From Methanomassiliicoccaceae archaeon (lineage in GTDB: Archaea; Thermoplasmatota; Thermoplasmata; Methanomassiliicoccales; Methanomethylophilaceae), in assembly GCA_003555025.1 (NCBI GenBank), contig PWHV01000023.1, forward strand, positions 1 to 64,000: a stretch of DNA of 64,000 nt, in the 5' to 3' direction. The notes under the pieces were generated by a model, which was not told the origin of the DNA, made no database searches, and was given only the letters and a program-made list of their open reading frames with translations. Position numbers and translations under genes: made by a program. Of this stretch, positions 51,404 to 59,122 are shown one piece after another (within the stretch, counting starts at the first letter, position 1; each line of letters opens with the position of its first letter).

Positions 51404-52528
51404 ATGCGGAGCGAGAAGCTGGGCGAGATAAGGGGGGCGGTCATAAAGGTGGGGACCTCCTCCATAACCAATGACGACTTCCAGGTGGACGCCGAGTTCA
51501 TGGACTCGGTGGCCCGGCAGGTGAAGTGGATACGCTCCCGCGGCATGGAGGCCATCGTCGTCACATCGGGGGCCATAGGCATCGGCCTCGATGCCATGGA
51601 GGTCGTTCCCAAGCCCAAGGAGGTCCCCATCCGCCAGGCGGCGGCCTCGGTGGGCCAGAGCATACTTATGCAGAGATGGGCGGAGAGCTTCGCCAAGGTC
51701 GACCTCAAGATTGCGCAGGTCCTGCTGACCTACGACTTCTACTCGGACCGGGTCCGCTACCTCAACGTCAGGAACACCCTCAACACCCTGCTGGAGAACG
51801 GCGTCATTCCTGTGATCAATGAGAATGACGCCGTCTGCATCAAGGAGATAGAGGCGGTGTTCGGGGACAACGACACCCTGTCCGCCATGGTGGCCAGCAA
51901 GCTCGACAGCGACATCCTCATCATCCTCTCGGACGTGGACGGGCTCTACGACCGCAACCCCCGGGTCCATGCCGACGCCGAGCTGATATCGGAGGTGCAC
52001 TCCATCGATGATACCATCGAGTCCTTCGCCGGCAGGCCCAGCACCACCCGCGGCGTGGGCGGGATGAGGACTAAGATCCAGGCGGCGCGGATATGCAACA
52101 TGGCCGGCTGCCACATGGTCATAGCCAACCACTCGGAGGAGGACGTCATCATCCGCGTGCTGCAGGGGGAGGAGATCGGCACGCTGTTCGTCGCCGATGG
52201 CGAGGTGCGGCGCATACGCACCCGCTGGATACTGCTGGCGCATTCCAACGGCACCATAGATGTCGACGAGGGCGCCCGCAGGGCGCTGACCGAAAGGCAC
52301 ATGGGGCTGCTGCCCAGCGGGGTGAAGGGAGTCCACGGCAGCTTCCGCAGGGGTGACGTGGTCGACATCCGCTGCGACGGCGAGGTCTTCGCCAAGGGCA
52401 TAAGCGACTACGACCACGAGGAGCTTCGCAAGGTCATGGGGGCGCACAGCAACAGGATAGAGTCCATCCTCGGCTACAAGAACTACGACAACGTCGTCCG
52501 GGGCGGGAACATCGCCATCAGGGCATGA
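51404..52528 (+). CDS. proB: Glutamate 5-kinase with C-terminal PUA domain
   Basis: The 374-residue kinase has AVIKVGTSSITN, VVTSGAIGIGLDAM, VIPVINENDAVCIKEIE, FGDNDTLSAMVASKLDSD and GVGGMRTKIQAARI, all typical of ProB. A PUA domain occupies the last 90 or so residues. The order proA-proB with proC elsewhere gives a full bacterial-type proline pathway, uncommon in archaea. Confidence 0.96.
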   Translation: MRSEKLGEIRGAVIKVGTSSITNDDFQVDAEFMDSVARQVKWIRSRGMEAIVVTSGAIGIGLDAMEVVPKPKEVPIRQAAASVGQSILMQRWAESFAKVDLKIAQVLLTYDFYSDRVRYLNVRNTLNTLLENGVIPVINENDAVCIKEIEAVFGDNDTLSAMVASKLDSDILIILSDVDGLYDRNPRVHADAELISEVHSIDDTIESFAGRPSTTRGVGGMRTKIQAARICNMAGCHMVIANHSEEDVIIRVLQGEEIGTLFVADGEVRRIRTRWILLAHSNGTIDVDEGARRALTERHMGLLPSGVKGVHGSFRRGDVVDIRCDGEVFAKGISDYDHEELRKVMGAHSNRIESILGYKNYDNVVRGGNIAIRA

Positions 52529-52885
52529 TCAAAGCTCGCAGGAGGAGCAGTCCTGGCCTTGGCAGTCCAGGTTGTCCACCATCCATGTAAGCGCCCACTG
52601 CTTGAGCTCCTTGATGATGCGGATGACGTCCTCGCCGGCGGGTGTGAGCTCATACTCCACCTTGAACGGCACCGAGGAGGCGTCCACCTCCCTCCTTATC
52701 AGACCGCGCTCCTCCAGCTCCTTGAGCCTCGTGGTGAGCACTTTCGCGGTTATACCGTCAAGGCCCCCTCGTAGCTCGCCGAAACGCCTCCTGCCCCCTC
52801 CTTTGTATATCTCCAGGAGTATGAGCATGGCCCATTTGCGCCCTAGATACTCCAGGGTCATGTTGACGGTGCAGCCTTGCCTCAC
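52529..52885 (-). CDS. HxlR-family winged-helix regulator with Cys-rich tail
   Basis: The 118-residue protein matches HxlR/MarR-type regulators: TLEYLGRKWAMLILLEIYKGG, FGELRGGLDGITAKVLTTRLKELEERGLI and a wing with VEYELTPAGEDV. A Cys near the N-terminus (residue 5) and a C-terminal DCQGQDCSSCEL tail provide thiols, which suggests redox or metal sensing. GTG start at 52885. It is divergent from hcp with palindromes in between. Confidence 0.88.
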   Translation of the reverse strand: MRQGCTVNMTLEYLGRKWAMLILLEIYKGGGRRRFGELRGGLDGITAKVLTTRLKELEERGLIRREVDASSVPFKVEYELTPAGEDVIRIIKELKQWALTWMVDNLDCQGQDCSSCEL

Positions 52886-52906
52886 GGTTACTTGGTAGAA
52901 ACTCTC

Positions 52907-52957
52907 GGATATTTATATTTAGGTATACATTGTATATCTAGTATCTATTATATACTA
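52907..52957. promoter_or_regulatory. Divergent promoter with two tandem palindromic operators
   Basis: An AT-rich TATTTATATTTAG box at about 52909-52921 can serve as TATA box for both genes. Next to it lie two 15-bp near-palindromes: GTATACATTGTATAT (52923-52937) and GTATCTATTATATAC (52941-52955), each matching its complement in 12 of 14 symmetric positions. Their starts are 18 bp apart. They cover the expected hcp transcription start, so binding of the HxlR-type regulator there would repress hcp. Site function is inferred. Confidence 0.7.
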
Positions 52958-52961
52958 TGAA

Positions 52962-54575
52962 GTGACAAAGACAATGTTCTGTTTCCAATGCGAAGAGACC
53001 GCGGGCGGCAAGGGCTGCACCAAGGGCGGGGTATGCGGCAAGCCGGCGGAGGTCGCCGAGCTGCAGGACCTGCTGATATACGTGCTCAAAGGAATGGCAT
53101 GCCGCAGCCTGGCCGCAGAGCAATACCGCCAGGTGGAGGATTTCATCGCCGATTCGCTGTTCTCCACCATAACCAACGTGAACTTCGACGCGGAGCACTT
53201 CTCCGCGAAAATATGGGAGGCCTTGGACCTCAGGGACTCCCTGCCTTTGCCGAAAGATGCACCCGAGGCCGCCACTTGGAGGCCAGCTGATGAAAGGGAT
53301 CTGACGGCCAAGGCCAGGACGGAGGGCGTACTCGCGAGCGAGGACGAGGACGTCCGCTCCCTGCGCGAGCTCCTCATCTACGGCCTCAAAGGGATGGCCG
53401 CCTACTACAGCCACGCCCGGGCCCTGGGCTTCGAGGACCCGGCGATCGCAGAGTTCATGCGCAAGGGCCTGGCCTCGACTCTCGAGGACCTCGACGCCGA
53501 TGCCATGGTCGGATGGGCCCTGGAATGCGGCCGCGCAGGCGTCGAGACCATGGCGTTGCTGGACAAGGCCAACACATCCACCTACGGCGACCCGGAGCCC
53601 AGCACGGTGAGCATCGGCGTGCGCGAAAGGCCGGGAATACTGGTCAGCGGACACGACCTCAAGGACCTGGAGATGCTGCTGCAGCAGACAGAGGGCACGG
53701 GAGTAGACGTCTACACCCACGGCGAGATGCTGCCCTGCAACGCCTATCCGGGGCTGAAGAGGTACGAGCACCTGGTCGGCAACTACGGCGGCTCGTGGTG
53801 GCAGCAGAAGGAGGAGTTCGAAAGCTTCAACGGACCGGTGCTACTCACCACCAACTGCCTCGTTCCTCCCGAGGATTCCTATGCGGACCGGATCTTCATG
53901 ACCGGCGCGGTGGGATTCCCGGGGCTGAAGAGGATCGAGGCCGACGCGGACGGGCGGAAGGACTTCTCTCCGCTGGTGGAGATGGCCCTACGCAGCGATC
54001 CACCCCGGCCTCTGGAGGAGGGCGAGATGACCATAGGTCTGGCGCGGAAGGCCCTCGCGGATAACGCCGGCAGGCTGCTGGAACTGGTCTCCGAAGGCAG
54101 GATCAAGCGCTTCATGGTGATGGCGGGCTGTGATGGCCGGAGGAAGGAGAGGGAGTATTACACCGAGTTCGCCAAGGCGCTGCCTGACGACGTGATGATA
54201 CTGACCGCCGGCTGCGCCAAGTACCGTTACAACAAGCTCTCTCTGGGCGACATCGACGGCATACCGCGGGTTGTCGACGCGGGGCAATGCAACGACTCCT
54301 ACTCGCTGGTGGCCACCGCCATGGCTTTGGCGGAGGAGCTGGGAGTGGACGTTGACGAGCTCCCCATATCATACAACATCGCCTGGTACGAGCAGAAGGC
54401 GGTGCTGGTACTGCTGGCGTTGCTGAGCCTCGGCATCAAGGACATCACCCTCGGCCCGAGGCTGCCCGCCTTCGTGTCGCCGGGCATCCTGGACGTGCTA
54501 GTGGAAAAGTTCAACATCCGTAAGAACACCGATGTGGAGCAGGACCTGCGTCTCCTGCTGCCTGAGGAAGCATGA
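52962..54575 (+). CDS. hcp: Hybrid cluster protein (hydroxylamine reductase)
   Basis: The 537-residue protein has the N-terminal cubane motif [22 protein letters not shown] with C-x2-C-x8-C-x5-C spacing, as in class I Hcp of strict anaerobes. [49 protein letters not shown] and [21 protein letters not shown] carry the hybrid-cluster ligands. Hcp proteins reduce hydroxylamine or NO. The GTG at 52962 opens the frame; ATG 52974 is an alternative start. It overlaps a ferredoxin-like gene downstream in an ATGA junction. Confidence 0.95.
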   Translation: MTKTMFCFQCEETAGGKGCTKGGVCGKPAEVAELQDLLIYVLKGMACRSLAAEQYRQVEDFIADSLFSTITNVNFDAEHFSAKIWEALDLRDSLPLPKDAPEAATWRPADERDLTAKARTEGVLASEDEDVRSLRELLIYGLKGMAAYYSHARALGFEDPAIAEFMRKGLASTLEDLDADAMVGWALECGRAGVETMALLDKANTSTYGDPEPSTVSIGVRERPGILVSGHDLKDLEMLLQQTEGTGVDVYTHGEMLPCNAYPGLKRYEHLVGNYGGSWWQQKEEFESFNGPVLLTTNCLVPPEDSYADRIFMTGAVGFPGLKRIEADADGRKDFSPLVEMALRSDPPRPLEEGEMTIGLARKALADNAGRLLELVSEGRIKRFMVMAGCDGRRKEREYYTEFAKALPDDVMILTAGCAKYRYNKLSLGDIDGIPRVVDAGQCNDSYSLVATAMALAEELGVDVDELPISYNIAWYEQKAVLVLLALLSLGIKDITLGPRLPAFVSPGILDVLVEKFNIRKNTDVEQDLRLLLPEEA

Positions 54576-55360
54576 TCAGGGACATAATCGAGATAGACGA
54601 GGACCTATGCGACGGCTGCGGCGACTGCGTCCGCTCCTGCCCGGAGGGGGCGATACAGCTTGTTGACGGCAAGGCGAGGCTGGTGGCGGACGATTACTGC
54701 GACGGCCTCGGAGCCTGCGTGGGCGAGTGCCCTCAAGGGGCGATATCGGTGGAGCGGAGGGAGAGCGAGCCCTATGACGAGCGCATGGTGATGGAGACCA
54801 TCGCCGCCCAAGGGGAGGAGATGATAATCCTCCACCTGCGCCATCTCAAGGAGCACGGCGCCGATGAATGGCTGCAGGAGGCCTTGTCATACCTGGAGGA
54901 GAAAGGACACCCCCTGCCGCAGGGATGGGAGGAGGCTGATTCCGAAAGCGCCTGCCTGACCCTGCATCCTCCCAGCCCCGCATCGGAGACGCAGTGGCCC
55001 ATCCAGCTTCACCTGGTCCCCGCCAGGGCTCCTTATCTGAACGGTAGGGAGCTGCTGCTGGCGGCAAACTGCGCCGGCTTCGTGCGCTCCGGCGTCAAGG
55101 ACCTGTACGGCGACGCCGCCACCCTGGTGACCGCGTGCCCCAAGCTGGACCGCGATGTGCCGTTGTACGCGCAGAAGATCGCTGACATGGTCGACGGCGG
55201 CGGAGCGACGGGCGTCACGGTGGTGACGATGGAGGTGCCCTGCTGCAAAGGCCTGGTGCGCCTGGTGCAGCAGGCCCGCGACCTGTCCGGAAGTGAATTC
55301 CCCGCCACCCACATCGTGCTCACCCGCCAGGGGGATGTGAAGAGCATGGAGCGGATCTGA
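54572..55360 (+). CDS. Ferredoxin-domain protein linked to hcp
   Basis: The 262-residue protein begins with a two-cluster ferredoxin ([12 protein letters not shown]; then [12 protein letters not shown]). A C-terminal domain of about 180 residues follows, with [23 protein letters not shown] and MEVPCCKGL. Placement after hcp with overlapping start and stop argues that it delivers electrons to Hcp. The C-terminal Cys residues may bind another cofactor. Its stop is followed by the convergent aconitase X gene. Confidence 0.88.
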   Translation: MIRDIIEIDEDLCDGCGDCVRSCPEGAIQLVDGKARLVADDYCDGLGACVGECPQGAISVERRESEPYDERMVMETIAAQGEEMIILHLRHLKEHGADEWLQEALSYLEEKGHPLPQGWEEADSESACLTLHPPSPASETQWPIQLHLVPARAPYLNGRELLLAANCAGFVRSGVKDLYGDAATLVTACPKLDRDVPLYAQKIADMVDGGGATGVTVVTMEVPCCKGLVRLVQQARDLSGSEFPATHIVLTRQGDVKSMERI

Positions 55361-55380
55361 GGGAACGGCGCGGAAACTCT

Positions 55381-56433
55381 TCAAATGCGGAATAGGGCCT
55401 GAGCCATACCCTCCTCGTTCAAATAGAAGGCGTCCAGCCCGCGGTCTGAAAGCATATCGGCGAGCACCGGGCTGCTGCAAGCGACCCTCTTCCCCTCCAT
55501 CTCCTCGGCCATGGCGATGGGACAGAGGTCGACGATGACCCTGCCGGCGGCTCGCAGCACCTCTCCTGTCTTGGGGGATTTGTCGCTGCAGAGCCGCGAC
55601 ATGAAGAACCACGCCTCCATGGCCGGGCGGTCGTCACCGATCCTTCTTGCCCAGCGGTTGATCTCTTGCTCCGACAGGTGGGGGCAGCCTATGACTAGGA
55701 GGTCCGCCTCTTTCCGTAACGTCCCCTGCGAAGCGAGGTCGGCGGCATTGACGCGCTCCAGTCCAGGAGGCGGTCCGCCATCGGTGACGTGGAAAAGAGG
55801 CGACCCGCCTCTGCTGTTCACGGCCAGGGCCAATCGTTTGAAGGCGCCCATGCCGGGACGGACGCCGCAGAACAGGGGCCTCTCCCCCGGAAGAAGGGCG
55901 GACGCGGCATGGCCCACCATTTCCAGGTCTTGGCCGCTGTCGTCGATGACCACCGCGACCGTGGCCTCCCTGTTCTCATCCAGGTGCAGGCCTCTCTCCG
56001 GCGTCAGGCCGCATATGGCCGCGGCCAGCGCTGTTCGAGTGCTCTCCTGCTCGCTGCGGGCGCCGATGGCCGAGTTTACGAAGGCGCAGGCGGCCCTGCC
56101 CCCCCACGCCACCACGCTGCCAGGGGCGACGTTCTGGCCGCAGAGATAGGGGGCGCAACTGCGGACGTCCATGATATTGGGGGGATGTTCTGCCGCTTCC
56201 GGGGAGGCGCAGGCGGGGTTGAGGCTGCACCGTGCCCCCAAGCCATCTCTGGCGAGAGCAAGCAGCGACCTCCCCTCAGGGCCGTCCCAAGATGGGATGT
56301 GGGCCGATGCGACCGCCACCATCCTCGAGGAGCCGGCCTCATCGCCCACCCTGCAGAGCACCTCCATGGCCCAGCGCCTCGGCTCTCCTCTCTCTCCGGA
56401 GAGGTCTGACTCCTGGCGGCGGTCGAGGTGCAT
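55381..56433 (-). CDS. Divergent aconitase X (AcnX/DUF521)-type protein
   Basis: The 350-residue protein keeps the AcnX frame: MVAVASAHIPSWDG, RSCAPYLCGQNVAPGSVVAW, FVNSAIGARSEQESTR and CGLTPERGLHLDENR. It is shorter than the usual 390-400 residues. The conserved ESSA after the Trp of the active-site region is replaced by GGRAA, and the late Ser/Lys signature is altered. In archaea AcnX includes mevalonate-5-phosphate dehydratase, but the changed motifs and missing small subunit make that activity doubtful. Part of a three-gene minus-strand run with DUF169 and a methyltransferase. Confidence 0.72.
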   Translation of the reverse strand: MHLDRRQESDLSGERGEPRRWAMEVLCRVGDEAGSSRMVAVASAHIPSWDGPEGRSLLALARDGLGARCSLNPACASPEAAEHPPNIMDVRSCAPYLCGQNVAPGSVVAWGGRAACAFVNSAIGARSEQESTRTALAAAICGLTPERGLHLDENREATVAVVIDDSGQDLEMVGHAASALLPGERPLFCGVRPGMGAFKRLALAVNSRGGSPLFHVTDGGPPPGLERVNAADLASQGTLRKEADLLVIGCPHLSEQEINRWARRIGDDRPAMEAWFFMSRLCSDKSPKTGEVLRAAGRVIVDLCPIAMAEEMEGKRVACSSPVLADMLSDRGLDAFYLNEEGMAQALFRI

Positions 56434-56438
56434 GGACG

Positions 56439-57101
56439 CTAGCGCTCAGGCTTCCTTAGAACGACCTCGTAGAGCCTCTTGACGAAGGGCGGTGAGGAGT
56501 CCTCGAACTCTTTGATCCATTCGAGCAGGTAGCCCTCGGACAGACGCCGCACCTTCTCCTCCGGGAAGAAATGGACCACGAACCCCATGGGGTTCTGGTA
56601 CATGTCCTCGCCCACATGGAGGAACTGGCCGTAGTGCGGGTCGTGGTCGTTCCTCACCGAATAGATGTTCAGGCCCCCTGGCCTGAGCACCCTGAGGCAT
56701 TCCTGGAGCACATAGGATATCTCCTCCTCGACGAGCTCCATGGTGAGAAGCATGTGTGAGTAGACCGCATCGAAACTCTCGTCGGGGAAGGGCAGCGGGT
56801 CGCGGACGTCATGGACTCCAATGTCCATCTTCAGCCCGCCATCCTCGGCCTTGGACCTCATCAGCTCTATCCCTTCTGACGAATAGTCGAGGGCGTGGAC
56901 ATCGAAGCCCTTCCGGGCAAAGAAGAATGTGTCCCTTCCCTGGCCGCAACCAAGCTCCAGCATCCTCTCGACCTCCTCCATCTCCAAGGTGCCGACGACC
57001 GACAGGGCGAGCTCGCTGGGCTCCTCGCCGAAGAAGTCCACGTTGTTCTGGTACGCCTTCTCCCATTGCTGCTTCTGGTTTTTCTTCTCCTCCATACGCA
57101 T
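56439..57101 (-). CDS. Class I SAM-dependent methyltransferase
   Basis: The 220-residue protein has MLELGCGQGRDTFFFARKGFDVHALDYSSEGI (SAM motif), then FDAVYSHMLLTMELVEEE and LRVLRPGGLNIYSVRNDHDP. It resembles tellurite-resistance/TehB-like or UbiE-type small-molecule methyltransferases. The substrate is not evident. ATG 57101 is preceded by GGGAGG-like sequence; a TTG just upstream also opens the frame. It sits 15 nt after the DUF169 gene and 5 nt before the aconitase X gene. Confidence 0.83.
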   Translation of the reverse strand: MRMEEKKNQKQQWEKAYQNNVDFFGEEPSELALSVVGTLEMEEVERMLELGCGQGRDTFFFARKGFDVHALDYSSEGIELMRSKAEDGGLKMDIGVHDVRDPLPFPDESFDAVYSHMLLTMELVEEEISYVLQECLRVLRPGGLNIYSVRNDHDPHYGQFLHVGEDMYQNPMGFVVHFFPEEKVRRLSEGYLLEWIKEFEDSSPPFVKRLYEVVLRKPER

Positions 57102-57116
57102 CAACCCTGGGAGGCC

Positions 57117-57830
57117 TCAGCCCTTAACGCGGGATTTCGGTATCGGCCCCTCTTCAAGCTCCTCGACCGCATCTACGATGCCCGGGAACAGCACCGCCGG
57201 TATGCCCAGGAGCATCTCATGGGGCTCCATGTCCGTGGATTTGCGGCAACCGAAGCAGCCCAGGGAGAGGTTGCTATGCTGGCAGAGGAAAGGCACCGCG
57301 GTCGCGTCGGCGCAAGCGGCCTGGACGGATGCGAGGTCCACCAGGCTGCGTCCGCCTTCCCGGTAGGTGGAGGCCACAGGAAGGAGCCAGTATATCTGCT
57401 CCGGCGTGGCTGTCACAACGATCACGTCCGGCTCCCCCTCGAACCGGGAGAGGGGCGCCACCACTGTGGCGATGGTGCTTCCCGCAGGTAGCGAAGGACT
57501 CACATCCATGGTCGCTCCGGCGGCCTCTTCGGCCCCGTAAAGACCCATCTTTGTGTGCAACTCCCCCGATTTGACGTTCTCGGCGAGCTCGGCCATCCCC
57601 AGGGCAGCGGCGCCTACGCCGCACATATGCTTCTCCGCCGGAATGGCCATGGACTCACCTCGGCGCGCCCTCATTATGGACTGGCAATGTCTGACCGGCT
57701 GTTCCGGCACATCGCACCAGGTAGGCAGCTCGGCCCCGCTCTCGATCATCCCCACCCCTACCGGCTCTCCTTCTAGACCCAACGCCTTTACCAAGGTCTC
57801 GGAATGCTTGCCGTATGACATATCAATCAT
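57117..57830 (-). CDS. DUF169 family protein
   Basis: The 237-residue protein resembles DUF169. It has GLEGEPVGVGMI at the start, IPAEKHMCGVGAAALGMAEL in the middle and a Cys-containing LSLGCFGCRKSTDMEPHEMLLGIP near the end. The function of DUF169 is unknown; conserved Cys residues may bind metal or an Fe-S cluster. ATG 57830 lies about 25 bp from a GTATTTATTC box (about 57851-57860), so the three-gene unit starts here, probably leaderless. Confidence 0.82.
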   Translation of the reverse strand: MIDMSYGKHSETLVKALGLEGEPVGVGMIESGAELPTWCDVPEQPVRHCQSIMRARRGESMAIPAEKHMCGVGAAALGMAELAENVKSGELHTKMGLYGAEEAAGATMDVSPSLPAGSTIATVVAPLSRFEGEPDVIVVTATPEQIYWLLPVASTYREGGRSLVDLASVQAACADATAVPFLCQHSNLSLGCFGCRKSTDMEPHEMLLGIPAVLFPGIVDAVEELEEGPIPKSRVKG

Positions 57831-57911
57831 TCAATCAGAAATCCGCGAGAATAAATACTGTTCGAGGAAAGTATCAGCGGAGTGTGACAATCGTTGACAG
57901 GATGTTTATGG

Positions 57912-57984
57912 TGGGCTCGGCCGGATTTGAACCGGCGACCTACGCCTTGTAAGGGCGTCGTCATGACCCCTAGACCACGAGCCC
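57912..57984 (-). tRNA. tRNA-Val (anticodon TAC)
   Basis: The 73-nt minus-strand gene folds into a full cloverleaf. The acceptor stem is GGGCTCG/CGAGCCC with discriminator A, the anticodon stem is ACGCC/GGCGT around loop CTTACAA, and the T arm is GCCGG-TTCAAAT-CCGGC. The anticodon TAC reads GUA valine codons. No CCA is encoded. A TTTTAATAC box upstream fits an archaeal tRNA promoter. It shares its whole D arm and T arm with the second tRNA-Val at 60836. Confidence 0.95.
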
Positions 57985-58247
57985 CGAGGGATGCGCTTAA
58001 ATCGAGATGAGGTATTAAAAGATACTGCAACGCTCCCCGTGCTGGACGTGGCGGTAGACAAGGCATGCGCAAACGTACACATTGTCTTTTGGCTGTTTAG
58101 GATGATTTTCTACGAATTCCGTAAAAAATACAAGATAAAATGCCGGATTATCCCGAGAAGTAAGAGTTGAACAATCGTTTTCTGCTATATATCGTAGTAG
58201 AGATAATTGAAAATCACGCTAAGTTTATATAATATCTGTTTTGTAAG
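57985..58247. other. AT-rich intergenic region upstream of the stress-protein gene
   Basis: Between the tRNA and the structured leader this 263-bp stretch (part of a 344-bp gene-free gap) has low GC content. It contains the tRNA promoter (TTTTAATAC near 58010-58018) and, at its right end, the TATA box TTTATATAATAT (about 58224-58235) that serves the gene at 58329. I see no convincing gene in it. Confidence 0.45.
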
Positions 58248-58320
58248 TTCCGTTCGGCACCCTGTCCGCCCCGGGGGACGCATTCGCCGCGGACCATGGG
58301 CAGGGTGACGAAGGAACGGA
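58248..58320 (+). promoter_or_regulatory. Structured 5' leader of the stress-protein/symporter operon
   Basis: The 70-80 nt leader between the expected transcription start (about 58254) and ATG 58329 has several complementary arms. CACCCTG (58258-58264) pairs with CAGGGTG (58301-58307), CGTTC (58251-58255) with GAACG (58314-58318), and GTCC (58264-58267) with GGAC (58276-58279). A CCGCGG palindrome lies near 58287. The outer stem ends just before the GGAG ribosome-binding site, so folding could influence translation. No known riboswitch class is recognised. Confidence 0.5.
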
Positions 58321-58328
58321 GATGATAC

Positions 58329-59111
58329 ATGACAACGGAACGAGAGGAAGGGAATCTGCCCGATAGACGGATTCTCCTCGCGTCGGACGGATCGATGCCC
58401 GCCCTCGCCGCCACCAAGAAGGCCATGGATCTCGCGGAAATGATGGACGCGACAGTGTTCGTGGCCACGGTGCCCGAGAAGACGCCACTGACGGTGCTGG
58501 AGCAGATGGGGGAGCATGTCGAGGAATTCCGTTACACCGGAGAGATTGCCAACGGGCCAGAGGTGGCCCGCGAGTACGGCATACTCAGAGGTATCGAGGT
58601 GCGGGAGATGCCCATGGAGTCAGGTCCCATCGTCGGTTCGATACTGAGGGTGGCCGACGAGGTCAAGCCGGACATGATAGTCATCGGCAACTCCGGCCGT
58701 AGCGGGTGGGAGAGGATCACTCTCGGCAGCGTCGCCGAGGGCGTCATGCGCCACTCCCGCTACCCGGTCACGATGACCAAGGGCTACAACAAGGACGAGC
58801 TCACGGAGATCCTGTCGATAGCGAACGGCTTGATTAAGCCTTCGATGGACTACGTCACCGAGACCAAAGTTGTCAAGGTCCCGCTGCAGGAGCTCCAACT
58901 GGGCAAGAGGCTCGGCATGTCATTCGCGGCATTGCTGACCTTCCTCGCACCATATTTCGGCCTGGGGATACTGAACTCATTCTTCGAGGACGTCGCCACC
59001 ACGGCGGTCATCGGTAGCATGACCGTCGGATTGATATGGCTCTTGGCGCTCTTTCCTCTGGGGATAATAACCGGCATCGGGTTCCACCGATTGGCGGCGG
59101 AGTACGACTGA
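58329..59111 (+). CDS. Universal stress protein domain fused to a two-helix membrane domain
   Basis: The first about 160 residues form a UspA domain (RRILLASDGSMPALAATKKAMDLAEMM, then MIVIGNSGRSGWERITLGSVAEGVMRHSRYPV) with the GxxGxxxxxxGS-type ATP-binding glycines. After a linker the last 70 residues hold two membrane helices and end IGFHRLAAEYD. This resembles the small partner (DUF485/DUF4212-like) of acetate-type symporters. It lies 11 nt before such a symporter gene, so it is probably a nucleotide-sensing small subunit. Confidence 0.8.
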   Translation: MTTEREEGNLPDRRILLASDGSMPALAATKKAMDLAEMMDATVFVATVPEKTPLTVLEQMGEHVEEFRYTGEIANGPEVAREYGILRGIEVREMPMESGPIVGSILRVADEVKPDMIVIGNSGRSGWERITLGSVAEGVMRHSRYPVTMTKGYNKDELTEILSIANGLIKPSMDYVTETKVVKVPLQELQLGKRLGMSFAALLTFLAPYFGLGILNSFFEDVATTAVIGSMTVGLIWLLALFPLGIITGIGFHRLAAEYD

Positions 59112-59122
59112 GGTGACCAGAT

